From Sphingomonas melonis (GTDB lineage Bacteria; Pseudomonadota; Alphaproteobacteria; Sphingomonadales; Sphingomonadaceae), in the NCBI RefSeq assembly GCF_013409985.1, contig NZ_JACCBY010000002.1, positions 434,001-498,000 of the forward strand: a DNA stretch of 64,000 bases. The letters are read 5' to 3'. The notes beneath the pieces are model-generated. The model ran no database searches. It saw only the letters and a program-made list of their open reading frames with translations, and was not told where the DNA came from. The translations under genes were made by a program, and so were the position numbers. Shown one piece after another: positions 29,311 to 38,635 of the stretch; the first letter of the stretch is position 1, and every line of letters begins with the position of its first letter.

Positions 29311-29380
29311 GTCATCCTCGCGAAGGCGGGGATCCACCCGCGAACCTCAAACAGGTCATCCCCGCGAAGGCGGGGATCCA
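29311..29380. repeat. Two direct copies of a small palindromic repeat (family B)
   Basis: Two near-identical 26-bp units, GTCATCC[C/T]CGCGAAGGCG-type, start at 29311 and 29355, 44 bp apart. Each contains the hairpin CCCCGC-gaag-GCGGGG (one mismatch in the first). They lie in the 554-bp gap between hisI and the MFS gene. Confidence 0.7.
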
Positions 29381-29530
29381 TACGCGCAGGTCGGGCTTGC
29401 GTCGCACCGTCAGCGTGTATGGGGCCCCTCCTCCGCGAAGAGGACGACCGGGTGGGCGTCGTCACCCCGTCTCGCCCCGAACTGCGTATGGCTGAGATGG
29501 TGAGGTTCGATCGACTTCCTCGTCAGCCTG

Positions 29531-29619
29531 GTCAACCCGGACGCGTTCCGGGGTCCACCCGGCCGCAGGGGAATGGGGTCGGACCGAGCCCTTCTCCCCG
29601 CCGCGGAGTGGATCCCGGC
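29531..29619 (+). repeat. Family A element, degenerate copy A2
   Basis: Left arm GTCAACCCGGACGCG and the family interior are recognisable, but the right arm decays after GTGGATCCCGG. About 40 bp to its left it shares the sequence TGGTGAGGTTCGATCG with the flank of copy A5, showing a longer conserved unit. Together with family B it fills the gap 29147-29700; no gene is seen there. Confidence 0.65.
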
Positions 29620-29700
29620 TGCCCCCGCTCTTCGAACCGAACCCCGATCAAGCGCAACTATGTTGCCCTTGCGTTGCGCACGCGGCAAAGCTGCGCATCA

Positions 29701-30975
29701 ATGGCCACCCATCCCTTCCGCATCGCCAACTTCCGCAGCTACTGGCTGTCGCGCCTGTCGGGGACGATAGCGCAGACCGCGCTGGCGATCGTCATTGGCT
29801 GGCAGGTCTATGGCCTCGCCCGCGAGACGATGGACGTGCGGCAGGCCGCGTTCCTGCTCGGCATGATCGGCGCGGCGCAGTTCGTGCCGCTGTTCCTGCT
29901 GACGCCCGTCACCGGCCTCGTCGCCGACAGCGTCGACCGGCGCTGGATCGTCCGCGCGACGACCGCCCTGATCGCGCTGGTCGCGGCCTTCCTCGGCGTG
30001 CTGACCTATTTCGGCGACCTGACCCTGCCGGCGCTGTTCTTCGCCGCGGTGCTGATCGGCGTCGCACGCGCGTTCACCGGACCGGCCTATTCGGCGCTCG
30101 CCCCCAATCTGGTGCCGCGCGAGAGCCTGCCGACCGCGATCGCGATCTCGTCGATCGCCTGGCAGGTCGGTTCGATCGCCGGGCCGAGCGTCGGCGGCCT
30201 GCTCTACGCGATCCATCCGGACGTCGCTTATGCGACGGTGACCGGGCTGTTCGTGCTGGCGCTCGCGACGATGTTCCTGATCGGCCCGGTGCCGCAGCCG
30301 CCCGCGCAGACCGACAAGCGGCCGCTCGCCCGCATCCTCGACGGCTTCCATTACGTCCGCAACAACCGGCTGGTGCTGGCGACGATCACGCTCGACCTGT
30401 TCGTCGTGCTGCTCGCCGGTGCCACTGCGCTGTTGCCGATCTACGCCCGCGACATCCTGCATGTCGGCGCGCAGGGGCTGGGCGTGCTCGCTGCCGGCAT
30501 GGGCATCGGCGCCGCGGTGACCGCCTTATGGTTCTCGTTCCGGCCGATGGACAGCAATGTCGGCACCAAGATGCTGATCGCGGTGGTCATCTTCGCGCTG
30601 GCCGTGCTCACCTTCGGCCTGTCGACCTCCTTCCCGCTCAGCCTTGCCGCCCTCATCGTCGCGGGCGGCGCGGACATGGTGTCGGTCTACGTCCGCCAGT
30701 CGCTGATCCAGCTCCACACACCCGATGCAATGCGCGGCCGGGTGAGCGCGGTTTCGCAGCTCACCATCTCGGCGTCGAACGAGCTTGGCGAGGCGGAAAG
30801 CGGGCTGATGGCGTCGCTGCTCGGCCCGGTCGGCGCGGTCGCCTTCGGCGGCATCGCGGCGATCGTCGTCACCGTTCTGTGGTCGCGGCTCTTCCCCGAA
30901 CTGCGCGCCGCACGGACCTTCGACCCGCCCGACATGTTACAGATCGAACCGCAGCACGGAGAAGCCAAGCCATGA
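29701..30975 (+). CDS. MFS exporter (EntS/TetA(P)-like, MFS_3 type)
   Basis: 424 residues from the ATG at 29701. About twelve hydrophobic helices; the loop-2-3 motif [17 protein letters not shown] and the mid-protein [19 protein letters not shown] are typical of MFS_3 exporters such as the enterobactin exporter Ent[21 protein letters not shown] follows. It probably exports a small molecule with proton antiport. The stop codon overlaps the cysK start by 4 nt, so the pair is translationally coupled, which hints at a sulfur or amino-acid related substrate (inference). Confidence 0.88.
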   Translation: MATHPFRIANFRSYWLSRLSGTIAQTALAIVIGWQVYGLARETMDVRQAAFLLGMIGAAQFVPLFLLTPVTGLVADSVDRRWIVRATTALIALVAAFLGVLTYFGDLTLPALFFAAVLIGVARAFTGPAYSALAPNLVPRESLPTAIAISSIAWQVGSIAGPSVGGLLYAIHPDVAYATVTGLFVLALATMFLIGPVPQPPAQTDKRPLARILDGFHYVRNNRLVLATITLDLFVVLLAGATALLPIYARDILHVGAQGLGVLAAGMGIGAAVTALWFSFRPMDSNVGTKMLIAVVIFALAVLTFGLSTSFPLSLAALIVAGGADMVSVYVRQSLIQLHTPDAMRGRVSAVSQLTISASNELGEAESGLMASLLGPVGAVAFGGIAAIVVTVLWSRLFPELRAARTFDPPDMLQIEPQHGEAKP

Positions 30976-31892
30976 AGGCCAACACCATCCTGGACACGAT
31001 CGGCAACACGCCGCACATCCGCGTCGCCAAGCTGTTCCCGGACTCGGAAGTCTGGATCAAGTCCGAACGCGCCAATCCCGGCGGATCGATCAAGGACCGC
31101 ATCGCGCTGGCGATGGTCGAGGCGGCGGAAGCCAATGGCGACCTGAAACCCGGCGGCACGATCATCGAGCCGACCAGCGGCAACACCGGCGTCGGCCTCG
31201 CGATGGTCGCGGCGGTGAAGGGCTACAAGCTCGTCCTCGTCATGCCCGAATCGATGTCGCTCGAACGGCGGCGCCTGATGCTCGCTTACGGCGCAACCTT
31301 CGACCTCACCCCGCGCGAGAAGGGGATGAAGGGCGCGATCGAACGCGCGATCGAGCTGGTCCACCAGACGCCCGGCGCGTGGATGCCGCAGCAGTTCGAA
31401 AACGGCGCCAACATCGACGTCCACGTCCGCACGACGGCGCAGGAGATCCTCAACGACTTCCGCGATTCGCCGATCGACGTGATCATCACCGGCGTCGGCA
31501 CCGGCGGCCATATCACCGGCGTCGCCGAGACGCTCAAGACGCATTGGCCCAACCTCAAGGTCTTCGCGGTCGAGCCCGCCGCCTCGCCGGTCATCGCCGG
31601 CGGCCAGCCGGGGCCGCACCCGATCCAGGGGATCGGCGCCGGCTTCATCCCGCGCAACCTGCACACCCAGGCGCTGGACGGGGTGATCGAGGTCGACGCC
31701 GCGGTCGCCAAGGACATGGCGCGCCGTTCCGCGGCCGAAGAGGGCATTCTCGTCGGCATCTCCTCGGGCGCGACGCTCGCCGCGATCCTCCAGAAGCTGC
31801 CCGACCTGCCCGACGGCGTGCGCGTGCTCGGCTTCAACTATGATACCGGCGAGCGGTATCTGTCGGTGCCGGACTTCCTGCCCGAACAGTGA
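30972..31892 (+). CDS. cysK: Cysteine synthase A (O-acetylserine sulfhydrylase)
   Basis: 306 residues. PLP lysine in [19 protein letters not shown], the PLP-phosphate/substrate loop [15 protein letters not shown], and the C-terminal [13 protein letters not shown] are canonical. It makes L-cysteine from O-acetylserine and sulfide. N-terminal [18 protein letters not shown] matches CysK rather than cystathionine beta-synthase; no CBS domain is present. ATG overlaps the upstream MFS stop and its stop overlaps the next GTG start, so the three genes form one tight unit. Confidence 0.95.
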   Translation: MKANTILDTIGNTPHIRVAKLFPDSEVWIKSERANPGGSIKDRIALAMVEAAEANGDLKPGGTIIEPTSGNTGVGLAMVAAVKGYKLVLVMPESMSLERRRLMLAYGATFDLTPREKGMKGAIERAIELVHQTPGAWMPQQFENGANIDVHVRTTAQEILNDFRDSPIDVIITGVGTGGHITGVAETLKTHWPNLKVFAVEPAASPVIAGGQPGPHPIQGIGAGFIPRNLHTQALDGVIEVDAAVAKDMARRSAAEEGILVGISSGATLAAILQKLPDLPDGVRVLGFNYDTGERYLSVPDFLPEQ

Positions 31893-33268
31893 CCATCACG
31901 CCCGTGGCGCGCAGCCCGTTGTGGCTGCGCGCGGTGCTGGCGGCGACCGCGTTTGTCGCAGTCGCCGTCCCCGCCCTCGTCGTCACCCATCCGCCCGCGA
32001 TTCCGCAGCCGCACAAGCGCGTCGTGCTGCAACGCCGGGTCGTGCCCGCCGCCGAGCTGCCGCCGGTCGAGCCGGTGGCGTTCATCGACCTGACGCCCGA
32101 GGACGCCAGGGCGTTCAACGCCAGCGTCCCCTTCTCCGATCTGCCCAACCCCGCGGCGCGGCCGTTCCGCTTCGCCGGCAGCGCCGAGGATCGCGCCCGC
32201 GCCACCGACTGTCTGGCGGCGGGCGTGCTCTACGAGGCCGGCGACGATAGCGAGGGCGAACGCGCGGTCGCGCAGGTGGTGCTCAACCGGCTGCGCCATC
32301 CCGCCTTTCCCAAGACCGTCTGCGGCGTGATCTTCGAGGGGCAGGAGCGCAGCACCGGCTGCCAGTTCAGCTTCGCCTGCGATCACGCGCTGACCCGCTG
32401 GACGCCGACCGCCGACGCCTGGCGGCGCGCGCGCGAGGTCGCGACAATGGCGCTGGGTGGCGCGGTCTATCGCCCGGTCGGCTATGCCACGCACTATCAT
32501 ACCGACTGGGTTGTGCCTTATTGGCAGGCGAGCCTCGACAAGGTCGTCGCGGTGCACAGCCACCTGTTCTTCCGGTGGACGGGCTGGTGGGGCACGCCCG
32601 CCGCCTTCAACCGGCAGGTGAGCTCCGGCGAACCAGTGATCGCGCAGCTCGCGCCGCTGTCCGACGCGCACAAGCTGGGCGGTGCGCTGGCCGAAGCGGA
32701 CGCGGCGCTGCTCGAGGCGTCGGCAGCGCTCGGGCTGGTCGCGCCGGATGGCGTGGCGGGCGAGACCGCGCCGTTCACCGCCTCGGCCGCCGACGGCGAC
32801 AGTTTCTTCGTCACTTTGCCCTGGGGCGTGCAGCCGGAATTATACCCGACGATCGCCGCCAAGGCGTGCGGCGAGCGCAAGGCGTGCCGCTTCTCGGCGT
32901 GGAGCGATGCGGCGAAGACGCCGACGAGCGCGCCGCTGACCGCGGATCAGGTCGCGGCGATGGCGTTCAGCTATATCCGCGACCGCGACGCCGGGTTGGA
33001 GCGGACGCTGTGGAATTGCAGCAAATATCCACGACCGGACCGGCGCCAGTGCATGAAGCAGCAGGTGCTGCTGACGGCCATGCCGGTCGCCACGGTGACG
33101 CCGGTGCCGACGGCGACGCCGGTGGCGGAACTGGGCGGCGTGCGGCGCAAGGGCGATACGGTGGCGCGTGGCGAGGTGCCGGACGCCCCTGCCGCGAAAC
33201 GCCCGGCGTCCGCCTTCCCCTCGGCTTCGTCTGCCGCGCGCCACCTGCCGCTGGCGAGCGAGCGCTAG
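31889..33268 (+). CDS. Cell-wall hydrolase, SleB/CwlJ (Hydrolase_2) type
   Basis: 459 residues from a GTG at 31889 that overlaps the cysK stop codon. A single N-terminal membrane/signal segment ([20 protein letters not shown]) is followed by a SleB-like hydrolase domain from about residue 105: [21 protein letters not shown] with the catalytic Glu, [20 protein letters not shown], and [14 protein letters not shown]. These are peptidoglycan lytic-type hydrolases; in non-sporeformers they act in wall turnover. The C-terminal tail is long, Pro/Ala-rich and low-complexity. The last 52 codons are duplicated downstream in a decayed tandem copy. Confidence 0.85.
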   Translation: MTITPVARSPLWLRAVLAATAFVAVAVPALVVTHPPAIPQPHKRVVLQRRVVPAAELPPVEPVAFIDLTPEDARAFNASVPFSDLPNPAARPFRFAGSAEDRARATDCLAAGVLYEAGDDSEGERAVAQVVLNRLRHPAFPKTVCGVIFEGQERSTGCQFSFACDHALTRWTPTADAWRRAREVATMALGGAVYRPVGYATHYHTDWVVPYWQASLDKVVAVHSHLFFRWTGWWGTPAAFNRQVSSGEPVIAQLAPLSDAHKLGGALAEADAALLEASAALGLVAPDGVAGETAPFTASAADGDSFFVTLPWGVQPELYPTIAAKACGERKACRFSAWSDAAKTPTSAPLTADQVAAMAFSYIRDRDAGLERTLWNCSKYPRPDRRQCMKQQVLLTAMPVATVTPVPTATPVAELGGVRRKGDTVARGEVPDAPAAKRPASAFPSASSAARHLPLASER

Positions 33269-33297
33269 GTTTCGTCGACGCTCTACCCACCCACCCC

Positions 33298-33402
33298 GTC
33301 ACCCCGGACTTGTTCCGGGATCCACTCCGCGGCGAGGAGCACGGCTTGAGGGGATACCGTTCCGCTGCGGCCCGGTGGACCCCGGAACAAGTCCGGGGTG
33401 AC
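33298..33402 (-). repeat. 105-bp family A element, copy A3
   Basis: Begins GTCACCCCGGAC, ends GTCCGGGGTGAC, exactly 105 bp, interior in the reverse orientation relative to A1. Lies in copy 1 of the 315-bp duplication. Confidence 0.9.
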
Positions 33403-33429
33403 GGGTGGTCGAGGCGCAGTACCGCGCCA

Positions 33430-33583
33430 CGCTGCCGGTAGCGGGACTGAGCAGCGTGCGGCGCAAGGGGATACGGTGCCGCGTGGCGAGGTGCCGGACG
33501 CCACTACCGCGAAACGGCCGGCGTCCGCCTTCCCCTTGGCTTCGTCTGCCGCGCGCCACCTGCCGCTGGCGAGCGAGCGGTAT
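33430..33583 (+). pseudogene. Duplicated, decayed 3' end of the cell-wall hydrolase gene
   Basis: Encodes in part [17 protein letters not shown] and the tail [10 protein letters not shown] that ends the intact protein, but a one-base deletion shifts the frame near 33470 and the stop codon is changed (TAT in place of TAG at 33581). No start signal. A non-functional by-product of the tandem duplication. Confidence 0.8.
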
Positions 33584-33612
33584 GTCTCATCGACGCTCTA
33601 CCCACCCACCCC

Positions 33613-33717
33613 GTCACCCCGGACTCGTTCCGGGGTCCACTCCGCGGCGAGGAGCGCGGCTTGAGGGGATACCGTTCCCCTGCGGCCCGGTGGCCCCCGG
33701 AACAAGTCCGGGGTGAC
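33613..33717 (-). repeat. 105-bp family A element, copy A4
   Basis: Same length and orientation as A3 and 315 bp from it; it was duplicated together with the hydrolase 3' end. Confidence 0.9.
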
Positions 33718-33750
33718 GGGTGGTTGCAGCACGGTTCCGCGCCACGACGC

Positions 33751-34002
33751 CTATCCATGCCCGCGGATCGCCTTCACCAGCGCCGCCTTGTCCATCTTCG
33801 AGCGCCCCTCGATGCCGATCTCCCGCGCCTCCTTCAGCAGGTCCGCCTTGCTGCGGTCCTCCAGTTTCCCGCCGGGATGATCGAGCGTGCCGGCCGCCTT
33901 CGCATTGGCGATCCGCGCCGCCTTCTCCTTGGAATTGCCCTGCTTGCGCAGTTCCTCGTAGAGCGCGTCGTCCTTGACCTGTGCGCCGTGATCCTTCGCC
34001 AT
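33751..34002 (-). CDS. Small Rho-N-domain-like protein, possibly stress-related
   Basis: 83 residues from the ATG at 34002, preceded by AAAGGA. The first half is Lys/Glu/Asn-rich and hydrophilic (QVKDDALYEELRKQGNSKEK), resembling small stress-induced proteins. The second half, DRSKADLLKEAREIGIEGRS to LVKAIRGHG, is a Rho termination-factor N-terminal/SAP-like helix-extended-loop-helix motif, a nucleic-acid-binding fold. I infer a small DNA- or RNA-associated protein. A GAAC-N16-CGTT-type motif overlapping its short leader would fit stress-sigma control. Confidence 0.82.
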   Translation of the reverse strand: MAKDHGAQVKDDALYEELRKQGNSKEKAARIANAKAAGTLDHPGGKLEDRSKADLLKEAREIGIEGRSKMDKAALVKAIRGHG

Positions 34003-34022
34003 CGCCTGTCCTTTCGCGCCCG

Positions 34023-34048
34023 GAACGCACCTCGCGACAATCGGTTCG
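34023..34048 (-). promoter_or_regulatory. Possible EcfG-type promoter for the Rho-N-like gene (near-match)
   Basis: On the minus strand: CGAAC, 16 nt, CGTTC. The EcfG consensus is GGAAC-N16/17-CGTT, so one base of the -35 differs. It would give a leader of about 13 nt that still contains the AAAGGA Shine-Dalgarno. On the plus strand the same bases read GGAAC-N16-GGTTC toward purF, so direction is ambiguous. Confidence 0.3.
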
Positions 34049-34126
34049 ATTTGCGCATTACAAATACGCGACAAACGCGGAATGCGCTCCTATATGGCCA
34101 CCCGCACGATGTGAGCCCCCGCCACC

Positions 34127-35584
34127 ATGCTGACGACCCATCCGTTTGAAGACGACAAGCTGCGCGAAGAGTGCGGCGTATTCGGTGTATCCGGCAGCGA
34201 CAGCGCCGCGGCGCTCGTCGCGCTCGGCCTGCACGCGCTCCAGCACCGCGGCCAGGAGGCGGCTGGCATCAGCAGCTTCGACGGCCATCACTTCCACACC
34301 CATCGCGCCATGGGCCATGTCGCCGGCAATTTCGATCGCGACGACGTGATCCGCGCCTTGCCCGGCGACTATGCGGTCGGCCACGTCCGCTATTCGACGA
34401 CCGGCGAGACTGCGCTGCGCAACGTCCAGCCGCTCTATGCCGAACTGGCCAGCGGCGGCTTCGCCGTCGCGCATAACGGCAACATTTCCAATGCGATGAA
34501 GCTGCGGCGCGAGCTGATCCGGCGCGGCTCGATCTTCCAGTCGACCAGCGATACCGAGACGATCATCCATCTCGTCGCGACGTCCAACTACCGCACCCTG
34601 CTCGACCGCTTCATCGATGCTTTGAAGCAGATCGAGGGCGCCTACAGCCTCGTCGTGATGACCCCCGAAGGCATGATCGCCTGCCGCGATCCGCTCGGTA
34701 TCCGGCCGCTGGTGATGGGCAAGCTCGACGGCGCAGTGATCTTCGCCTCCGAAACGGTGGCGCTCGACGTCTGCGGCGCCACCTTCGAACGTCAGGTCGA
34801 GCCGGGCGAGCTGGTCATCGTCCAGAATGGCGAGATCCGCTCGATACGCCCGTTCGCGCCGATGGCGCCGCGGCCGTGCATCTTCGAATGGGTCTATTTC
34901 AGCCGCCCCGATTCGATCGCCGGCGACCAGTCGGTCTATTCCGTCCGCAAGGAAATCGGCGCGCAGCTCGCGATCGAGACGCCGGTCGAGGCCGACCTTG
35001 TCATCCCGGTGCCCGATTCGGGCGTGCCGGCGGCGATCGGCTATGCGCAGCAATCGGGCATTCCGTTCGAGCTCGGCATCATCCGCTCGCATTATGTCGG
35101 CCGCACCTTCATCCAGCCGGGCGACAAGGTCCGCCACCTCGGCGTCAAGCTCAAGCACAACGCCAATCGCGCGCTGATCAAGGGCAAGAGGATCATCCTC
35201 GTCGACGATTCGATCGTGCGCGGCACCACCAGCCTCAAGATCGTGCAGATGATGCGCGATGCCGGCGCGGCCGAGGTGCATATGCGCATCGCCAGCCCGC
35301 CGACGCGGCATAGCTGCTTCTACGGCGTCGACACGCCCGAGCGCGCCAAATTGCTCGCCGCCAAGCTCGACCTCGGCGGCATGACCGACTTCATCCATGC
35401 CGACAGCCTGTCGTTCGTGTCGATCGACGGCCTGTACAAGGCGCTGGGCGAGGCGAAGCGCGCCGACATCCGGCCGAAATATTGCGATGCCTGCTTCACC
35501 GGAGACTATCCGACGACGCTGACCGACCAGGACGACAGCGTCGCGGTCGACCAGTTCGCGATGCTTGCGGAGCGGGTCAACTAA
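34127..35584 (+). CDS. purF: Amidophosphoribosyltransferase
   Basis: 485 residues. A 15-residue propeptide precedes the N-terminal nucleophile Cys16 in REECGVFGVSG (Ntn hydrolase glutaminase domain, to about residue 240). The phosphoribosyltransferase domain carries the PRPP motif RIILVDDSIVRGTTSLK. Four cysteines match the [4Fe-4S] ligands of the Bacillus-type enzyme (PRPCIFEWVYFSRPDS, TRHSCFYGVD and YCDACFTGDYP), so this is the iron-sulfur form. It makes 5-phosphoribosylamine from PRPP and glutamine, the first committed step of purine synthesis. An SDR gene starts 3 bp after its stop. Confidence 0.97.
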   Translation: MLTTHPFEDDKLREECGVFGVSGSDSAAALVALGLHALQHRGQEAAGISSFDGHHFHTHRAMGHVAGNFDRDDVIRALPGDYAVGHVRYSTTGETALRNVQPLYAELASGGFAVAHNGNISNAMKLRRELIRRGSIFQSTSDTETIIHLVATSNYRTLLDRFIDALKQIEGAYSLVVMTPEGMIACRDPLGIRPLVMGKLDGAVIFASETVALDVCGATFERQVEPGELVIVQNGEIRSIRPFAPMAPRPCIFEWVYFSRPDSIAGDQSVYSVRKEIGAQLAIETPVEADLVIPVPDSGVPAAIGYAQQSGIPFELGIIRSHYVGRTFIQPGDKVRHLGVKLKHNANRALIKGKRIILVDDSIVRGTTSLKIVQMMRDAGAAEVHMRIASPPTRHSCFYGVDTPERAKLLAAKLDLGGMTDFIHADSLSFVSIDGLYKALGEAKRADIRPKYCDACFTGDYPTTLTDQDDSVAVDQFAMLAERVN

Positions 35585-35587
35585 CGC

Positions 35588-36295
35588 ATGGGCCAGCCGC
35601 TTGCGAACCAACTCGCGCTGGTCACCGGCGCGAGCCGCGGCATCGGCGCCGCGACCGCCATCGCGCTCGCCGCGGCCGGCGCGCATGTCGTGCTGACCGC
35701 GCGCACCGCCAGGGACCTGGAGGCGGTCGAGGAGACGATCTTCGACGCCGGCGGCTCGGCGACGATTGCGCCGCTCGACCTGACGCAGACCGACAGCATC
35801 GCGCGGCTCGCCGCGGCGGTGGGCGAGCGCTGGCAGGCGCTCGACGTGCTGGTGCTCAACGCGGCGATGCTCGGCAGCCTCGCCGCGGTGCCGGCGATCG
35901 ACGCCAAGGAACTGGCGCAGGTGCTGACGCTCAACGTCAGCGCGCAGGTGGCGATGATCCAGGCGTTCGACCCGATGCTGCGCAAGGCGGCGGCGGGCAA
36001 GGTGATCGGGCTGACCTCCAGCGTCGGCCGCAACCCGCGTGCCTATTGGGGCGCCTATGGCGCGTCGAAGGCGGCGTTCGAGACGCTGCTCGGCGCCTAT
36101 GGCGACGAGACCGCGGACATCAGCAAGATCCGCACCGCGATCGTTGACCCCGGCGCGACCCGGACGAAGATGCGCGCCCGCGCCTATCCGGGCGAGGCGC
36201 CCGAATCGGTCAAGCCGCCGGAGGTCGTGGCGGAGCGGATCGTCGCACTGGCGATCGCCGGCTTCGAGCCAGGCCACCGCGAACGCGTGGGGTAA
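35588..36295 (+). CDS. SDR-family oxidoreductase downstream of purF
   Basis: 235 residues. NAD(P)-binding VTGASRGIGAATAIALA, structural NAAM, catalytic Ser in GLTSSVGRNP and the YGASKAAFE Tyr/Lys pair are all present. Length is normal for a minimal classical SDR. The ATG is 3 bp after the purF stop codon, so the two are cotranscribed; this pairing is also seen in sphingomonads (recollection). Its substrate is unknown and nothing ties it to purine synthesis except position. Confidence 0.9.
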   Translation: MGQPLANQLALVTGASRGIGAATAIALAAAGAHVVLTARTARDLEAVEETIFDAGGSATIAPLDLTQTDSIARLAAAVGERWQALDVLVLNAAMLGSLAAVPAIDAKELAQVLTLNVSAQVAMIQAFDPMLRKAAAGKVIGLTSSVGRNPRAYWGAYGASKAAFETLLGAYGDETADISKIRTAIVDPGATRTKMRARAYPGEAPESVKPPEVVAERIVALAIAGFEPGHRERVG

Positions 36296-36299
36296 CTTT

Positions 36300-36450
36300 A
36301 ATCCCTCCCCCGCCAGGGGGAGGGGGACCATTCGGCGCCAGCCGAATGGTGGAGGGGGAGGAAACGGCGGCAGCGGTTATCGAAGCTGCTCCCCTGTCCT
36401 CCCCCTCCGTCACCGCTTCGCGGCGCCACCTCCCCCTTTCGGGGGAGGAC
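36300..36450. repeat. Family C palindromic repeats between SDR and cfa
   Basis: Hairpins CCTCCCCC-gcca-GGGGGAGG (about 36304-36324) and CCATTCGGC-gcca-GCCGAATGG (about 36328-36349), then a second unit ending CTCCCCC-tttc-GGGGGAG (about 36430-36447). The last hairpin ends 3 bp from the cfa stop codon and may also act as its terminator on the minus strand, though without a T-run. Confidence 0.7.
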
Positions 36451-37656
36451 TTATGTGCGCTTCACCAGCGTCACCTGTGCGACGTCGATGCCGCGGCCGC
36501 GGAAGCCGCCCTCGCAATACATCAGGTAATAGCGCCACAGATCGCGGAAGCGCGCGTCGAGCCGTTCGGGCAGGCGCCCGGCCTTGTCGGCATTCTCGAA
36601 CCGCTCGCGCCAGTGGCGCAGCGTCTGCGCATAATCGAGCCCGAAGCTGTGCGGATCGGTCCACGCCAGCCCCCGCGCCTCGCACAGCGCGCGGAACCGG
36701 CTCTCGGACAGCAGCATGCCGCCGGGAAAGATATAGCGCTGGATGAAATCGACGCTGCTCGCATAGCGCTCGAACACGTCGTCGGCGATGCTGATATATT
36801 GCAGCGCCGCGCGCCCGCCGGGCTTGAGCACCCGCGCCAGCGTATCGCAATAGGCCGGCCAGTAATCCTGCCCGACCGCCTCGACCATCTCGATACTGGC
36901 GACCGCGTCGAACCGGCCCTCGACATCGCGATAGTCGGTCAGCGCCACCGTCACGCCGGGCAGGCCGCGCGCGTCGACCGCCGCCTTCTGCTCGGTCGAC
37001 AGCGTCAGCGCATGGACCCGCCGCCCGCCCGCCGCCGCAGTGGCGGCGAACGAGCCCCAGCCGCAGCCGATCTCCAGGATCGTCTCGCCCGGCGCGGTGC
37101 CGGTACGCGCCAGGATCGCAGCGAGCTTGCGCGCCTGCGCGTCCTCCAGCGTGTCGCCGCGCTCGAACATCCCGCTCGAATAGGTCAGGCTGGGGTCGAG
37201 CCATTCGCGGTAGAAATCGTTGCCGAGGTCGTAATGGTCGGCGATGTTGCGCCGCGCGCCCTGTTTGTCGTTGCGCCGCAGCCGGTGCCACCCGCGCAGC
37301 AGCAGCTTCGACCAGCCGCTCGCCCGCGCCACCCCGGCCAGTTCGACGCGGTTGCGCATGAACAGGTCGAACAGTGGCACCGGATCGGGGCTCGACCAGT
37401 CGCCGTCGCGCCACGCGCGATACCAGCCGACCGAGCCGCCCGTCGCCAGCCGGACGAGCGCCCGCCAGCGGTGGAGGGTGACGATCGGCACCGGCCCCGG
37501 CCTGCGCCCGCCGAGCAGCCGGTGGGTGCCGTCGGGCAGCCGCGCCTCGATCCCGCCGCTCGCCAGTCCGGCATCGATCCGGTCGAGGAAGCGGTGGAAG
37601 ATCGGGGCGAGCGCGCGTGTCTGAAATGTGTCCGCAGCCATGTCGCGGGCGCTCAT
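36451..37656 (-). CDS. cfa: Cyclopropane-fatty-acyl-phospholipid synthase
   Basis: 401 residues from the ATG at 37656 (an ATG at 37641 is the alternative; neither has a strong Shine-Dalgarno). N-terminal lipid-interaction domain, then a SAM-dependent methyltransferase core with RRNIADHYDLGNDFYREWLD, the SAM-binding ILEIGCGWGSFAATAA, and FIQRYIFPGGMLLSESRF. It adds a methylene bridge to membrane unsaturated fatty acids, typically under acid or stationary-phase stress. Gene starts 28 bp after the deacetylase-like gene on the same strand, so the two form a unit. Confidence 0.93.
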   Translation of the reverse strand: MSARDMAADTFQTRALAPIFHRFLDRIDAGLASGGIEARLPDGTHRLLGGRRPGPVPIVTLHRWRALVRLATGGSVGWYRAWRDGDWSSPDPVPLFDLFMRNRVELAGVARASGWSKLLLRGWHRLRRNDKQGARRNIADHYDLGNDFYREWLDPSLTYSSGMFERGDTLEDAQARKLAAILARTGTAPGETILEIGCGWGSFAATAAAGGRRVHALTLSTEQKAAVDARGLPGVTVALTDYRDVEGRFDAVASIEMVEAVGQDYWPAYCDTLARVLKPGGRAALQYISIADDVFERYASSVDFIQRYIFPGGMLLSESRFRALCEARGLAWTDPHSFGLDYAQTLRHWRERFENADKAGRLPERLDARFRDLWRYYLMYCEGGFRGRGIDVAQVTLVKRT

Positions 37657-37684
37657 GCCGCAGCTTGGCCGATTGCGAAAGGGA

Positions 37685-38581
37685 TCAGTGCGCCGCAACC
37701 GCCTCGCCGAGCGTCAGGATCGCCGCGACATGACGCCGGGCGATTGCGAGCGCATCGTCGCCATAGCCGCCGCCGACGGTGCTCGCGAGCGGGATGCCGC
37801 GGGTCAGGCGCGCGATCGTCCGCTCGCGCTGCGCCAGCCCGTCGAGCGTCAGCGACAACCGGCCGAGCCGGTCGCCCGCGAAGGGATCGACCCCCGCCTG
37901 GTACAGGACCAACTGCGGCCGGTGCTCGGCGAGGAACGGGGCGAGCGTCGCGGCCAGGGCGGCGAGATAGGCGTCGTCGCCGATCCCGTCGGCGAGCCCG
38001 ACGTCCAGCGTCGAGCGCGCCTTGCGGGCCGGGAAGTTCTTCTCGGCGTGGATCGAATAGGTGGCGATCTCCGGCCGGCCGGCGAGCAGCGCGGCGGTGC
38101 CGTCGCCCTGATGCACGTCGCAGTCGACGACGACGAGTCGCTCCACCGTCCCCTCCTCGATCAGCCGCACCGCGGCCAGCGCGAGGTCGTTGAACACGCA
38201 ATAGCCCGCACCGGTATCGGCAAGCGCGTGATGACTGCCGCCCGCGGTATTGGCCGCAAATCCGTGTTCGAGCGCGAGATGCGCCGCCAGCCACGTCCCG
38301 CCCGGCACCGCCTGCGCTCGCGCCGCGACCTCGGGCGTCACCGGAAAGCCGATCCGGCGGGTCTTCAGCGGCGGCACTTCGGCGGCCAGGACCTCGGCGA
38401 CATAGCCGGGGTCGTGCACAGCCTCCAGCCAGTGCAGCGGCATCGGCTCGGGCTCGTGCCACGCCACCCGTGCGCCCTCGGCGAGCAGCAGGTCGCGGAT
38501 CAGGCCGTTCTTGTTCCAGCGGTAGGTGGAGCGCGCCGGCGCGGGCGCGACATAGGCGGGATGATGGACGATCGGGATCAC
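37685..38581 (-). CDS. Histone-deacetylase-like amidohydrolase (AcuC/APAH superfamily)
   Basis: 298 residues from a GTG at 38581. Zinc-dependent deacetylase motifs: NTAGGSHHALADTGAGYCVF with paired histidines, ND in CVFNDLALA, metal-binding VVVDCDVHQGDGTA, and YQAGVDPFAGDRLGRLSL. The fold removes acetyl groups from proteins, polyamines or small molecules. In bacteria members may act on acetylpolyamines or acetyl-CoA synthetase. Cotranscribed with cfa and divergent from an esterase gene (54-bp gap). Precise substrate unknown. Confidence 0.9.
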   Translation of the reverse strand: MIPIVHHPAYVAPAPARSTYRWNKNGLIRDLLLAEGARVAWHEPEPMPLHWLEAVHDPGYVAEVLAAEVPPLKTRRIGFPVTPEVAARAQAVPGGTWLAAHLALEHGFAANTAGGSHHALADTGAGYCVFNDLALAAVRLIEEGTVERLVVVDCDVHQGDGTAALLAGRPEIATYSIHAEKNFPARKARSTLDVGLADGIGDDAYLAALAATLAPFLAEHRPQLVLYQAGVDPFAGDRLGRLSLTLDGLAQRERTIARLTRGIPLASTVGGGYGDDALAIARRHVAAILTLGEAVAAH

Positions 38582-38635
38582 GATCGGTAATTGGGGATGC
38601 GGCCGCCGTTCCCCAAGCTGCCCGCGGAGAGACGC

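Larger units (their letters stand above)
33114..33745. repeat. Diverged 315/316-bp tandem duplication of the cell-wall-hydrolase 3' end
   Basis: Copy 1 is about 33114-33429 and copy 2 about 33430-33745. Offset is 316 bp at the start and 315 bp after a one-base deletion in copy 2 (near 33470). Each copy carries the last about 52 codons of the hydrolase gene and one 105-bp family A element. Many substitutions separate the copies, so this is older than the perfect 234-bp duplication at 12205. Confidence 0.85.

Noticed and set aside
33298..33717. CRISPR-like spaced repeats
   Set aside because: The repeats are two inverted-repeat elements inside a 315-bp tandem duplication, not short direct repeats with unique spacers, and no cas gene is present.
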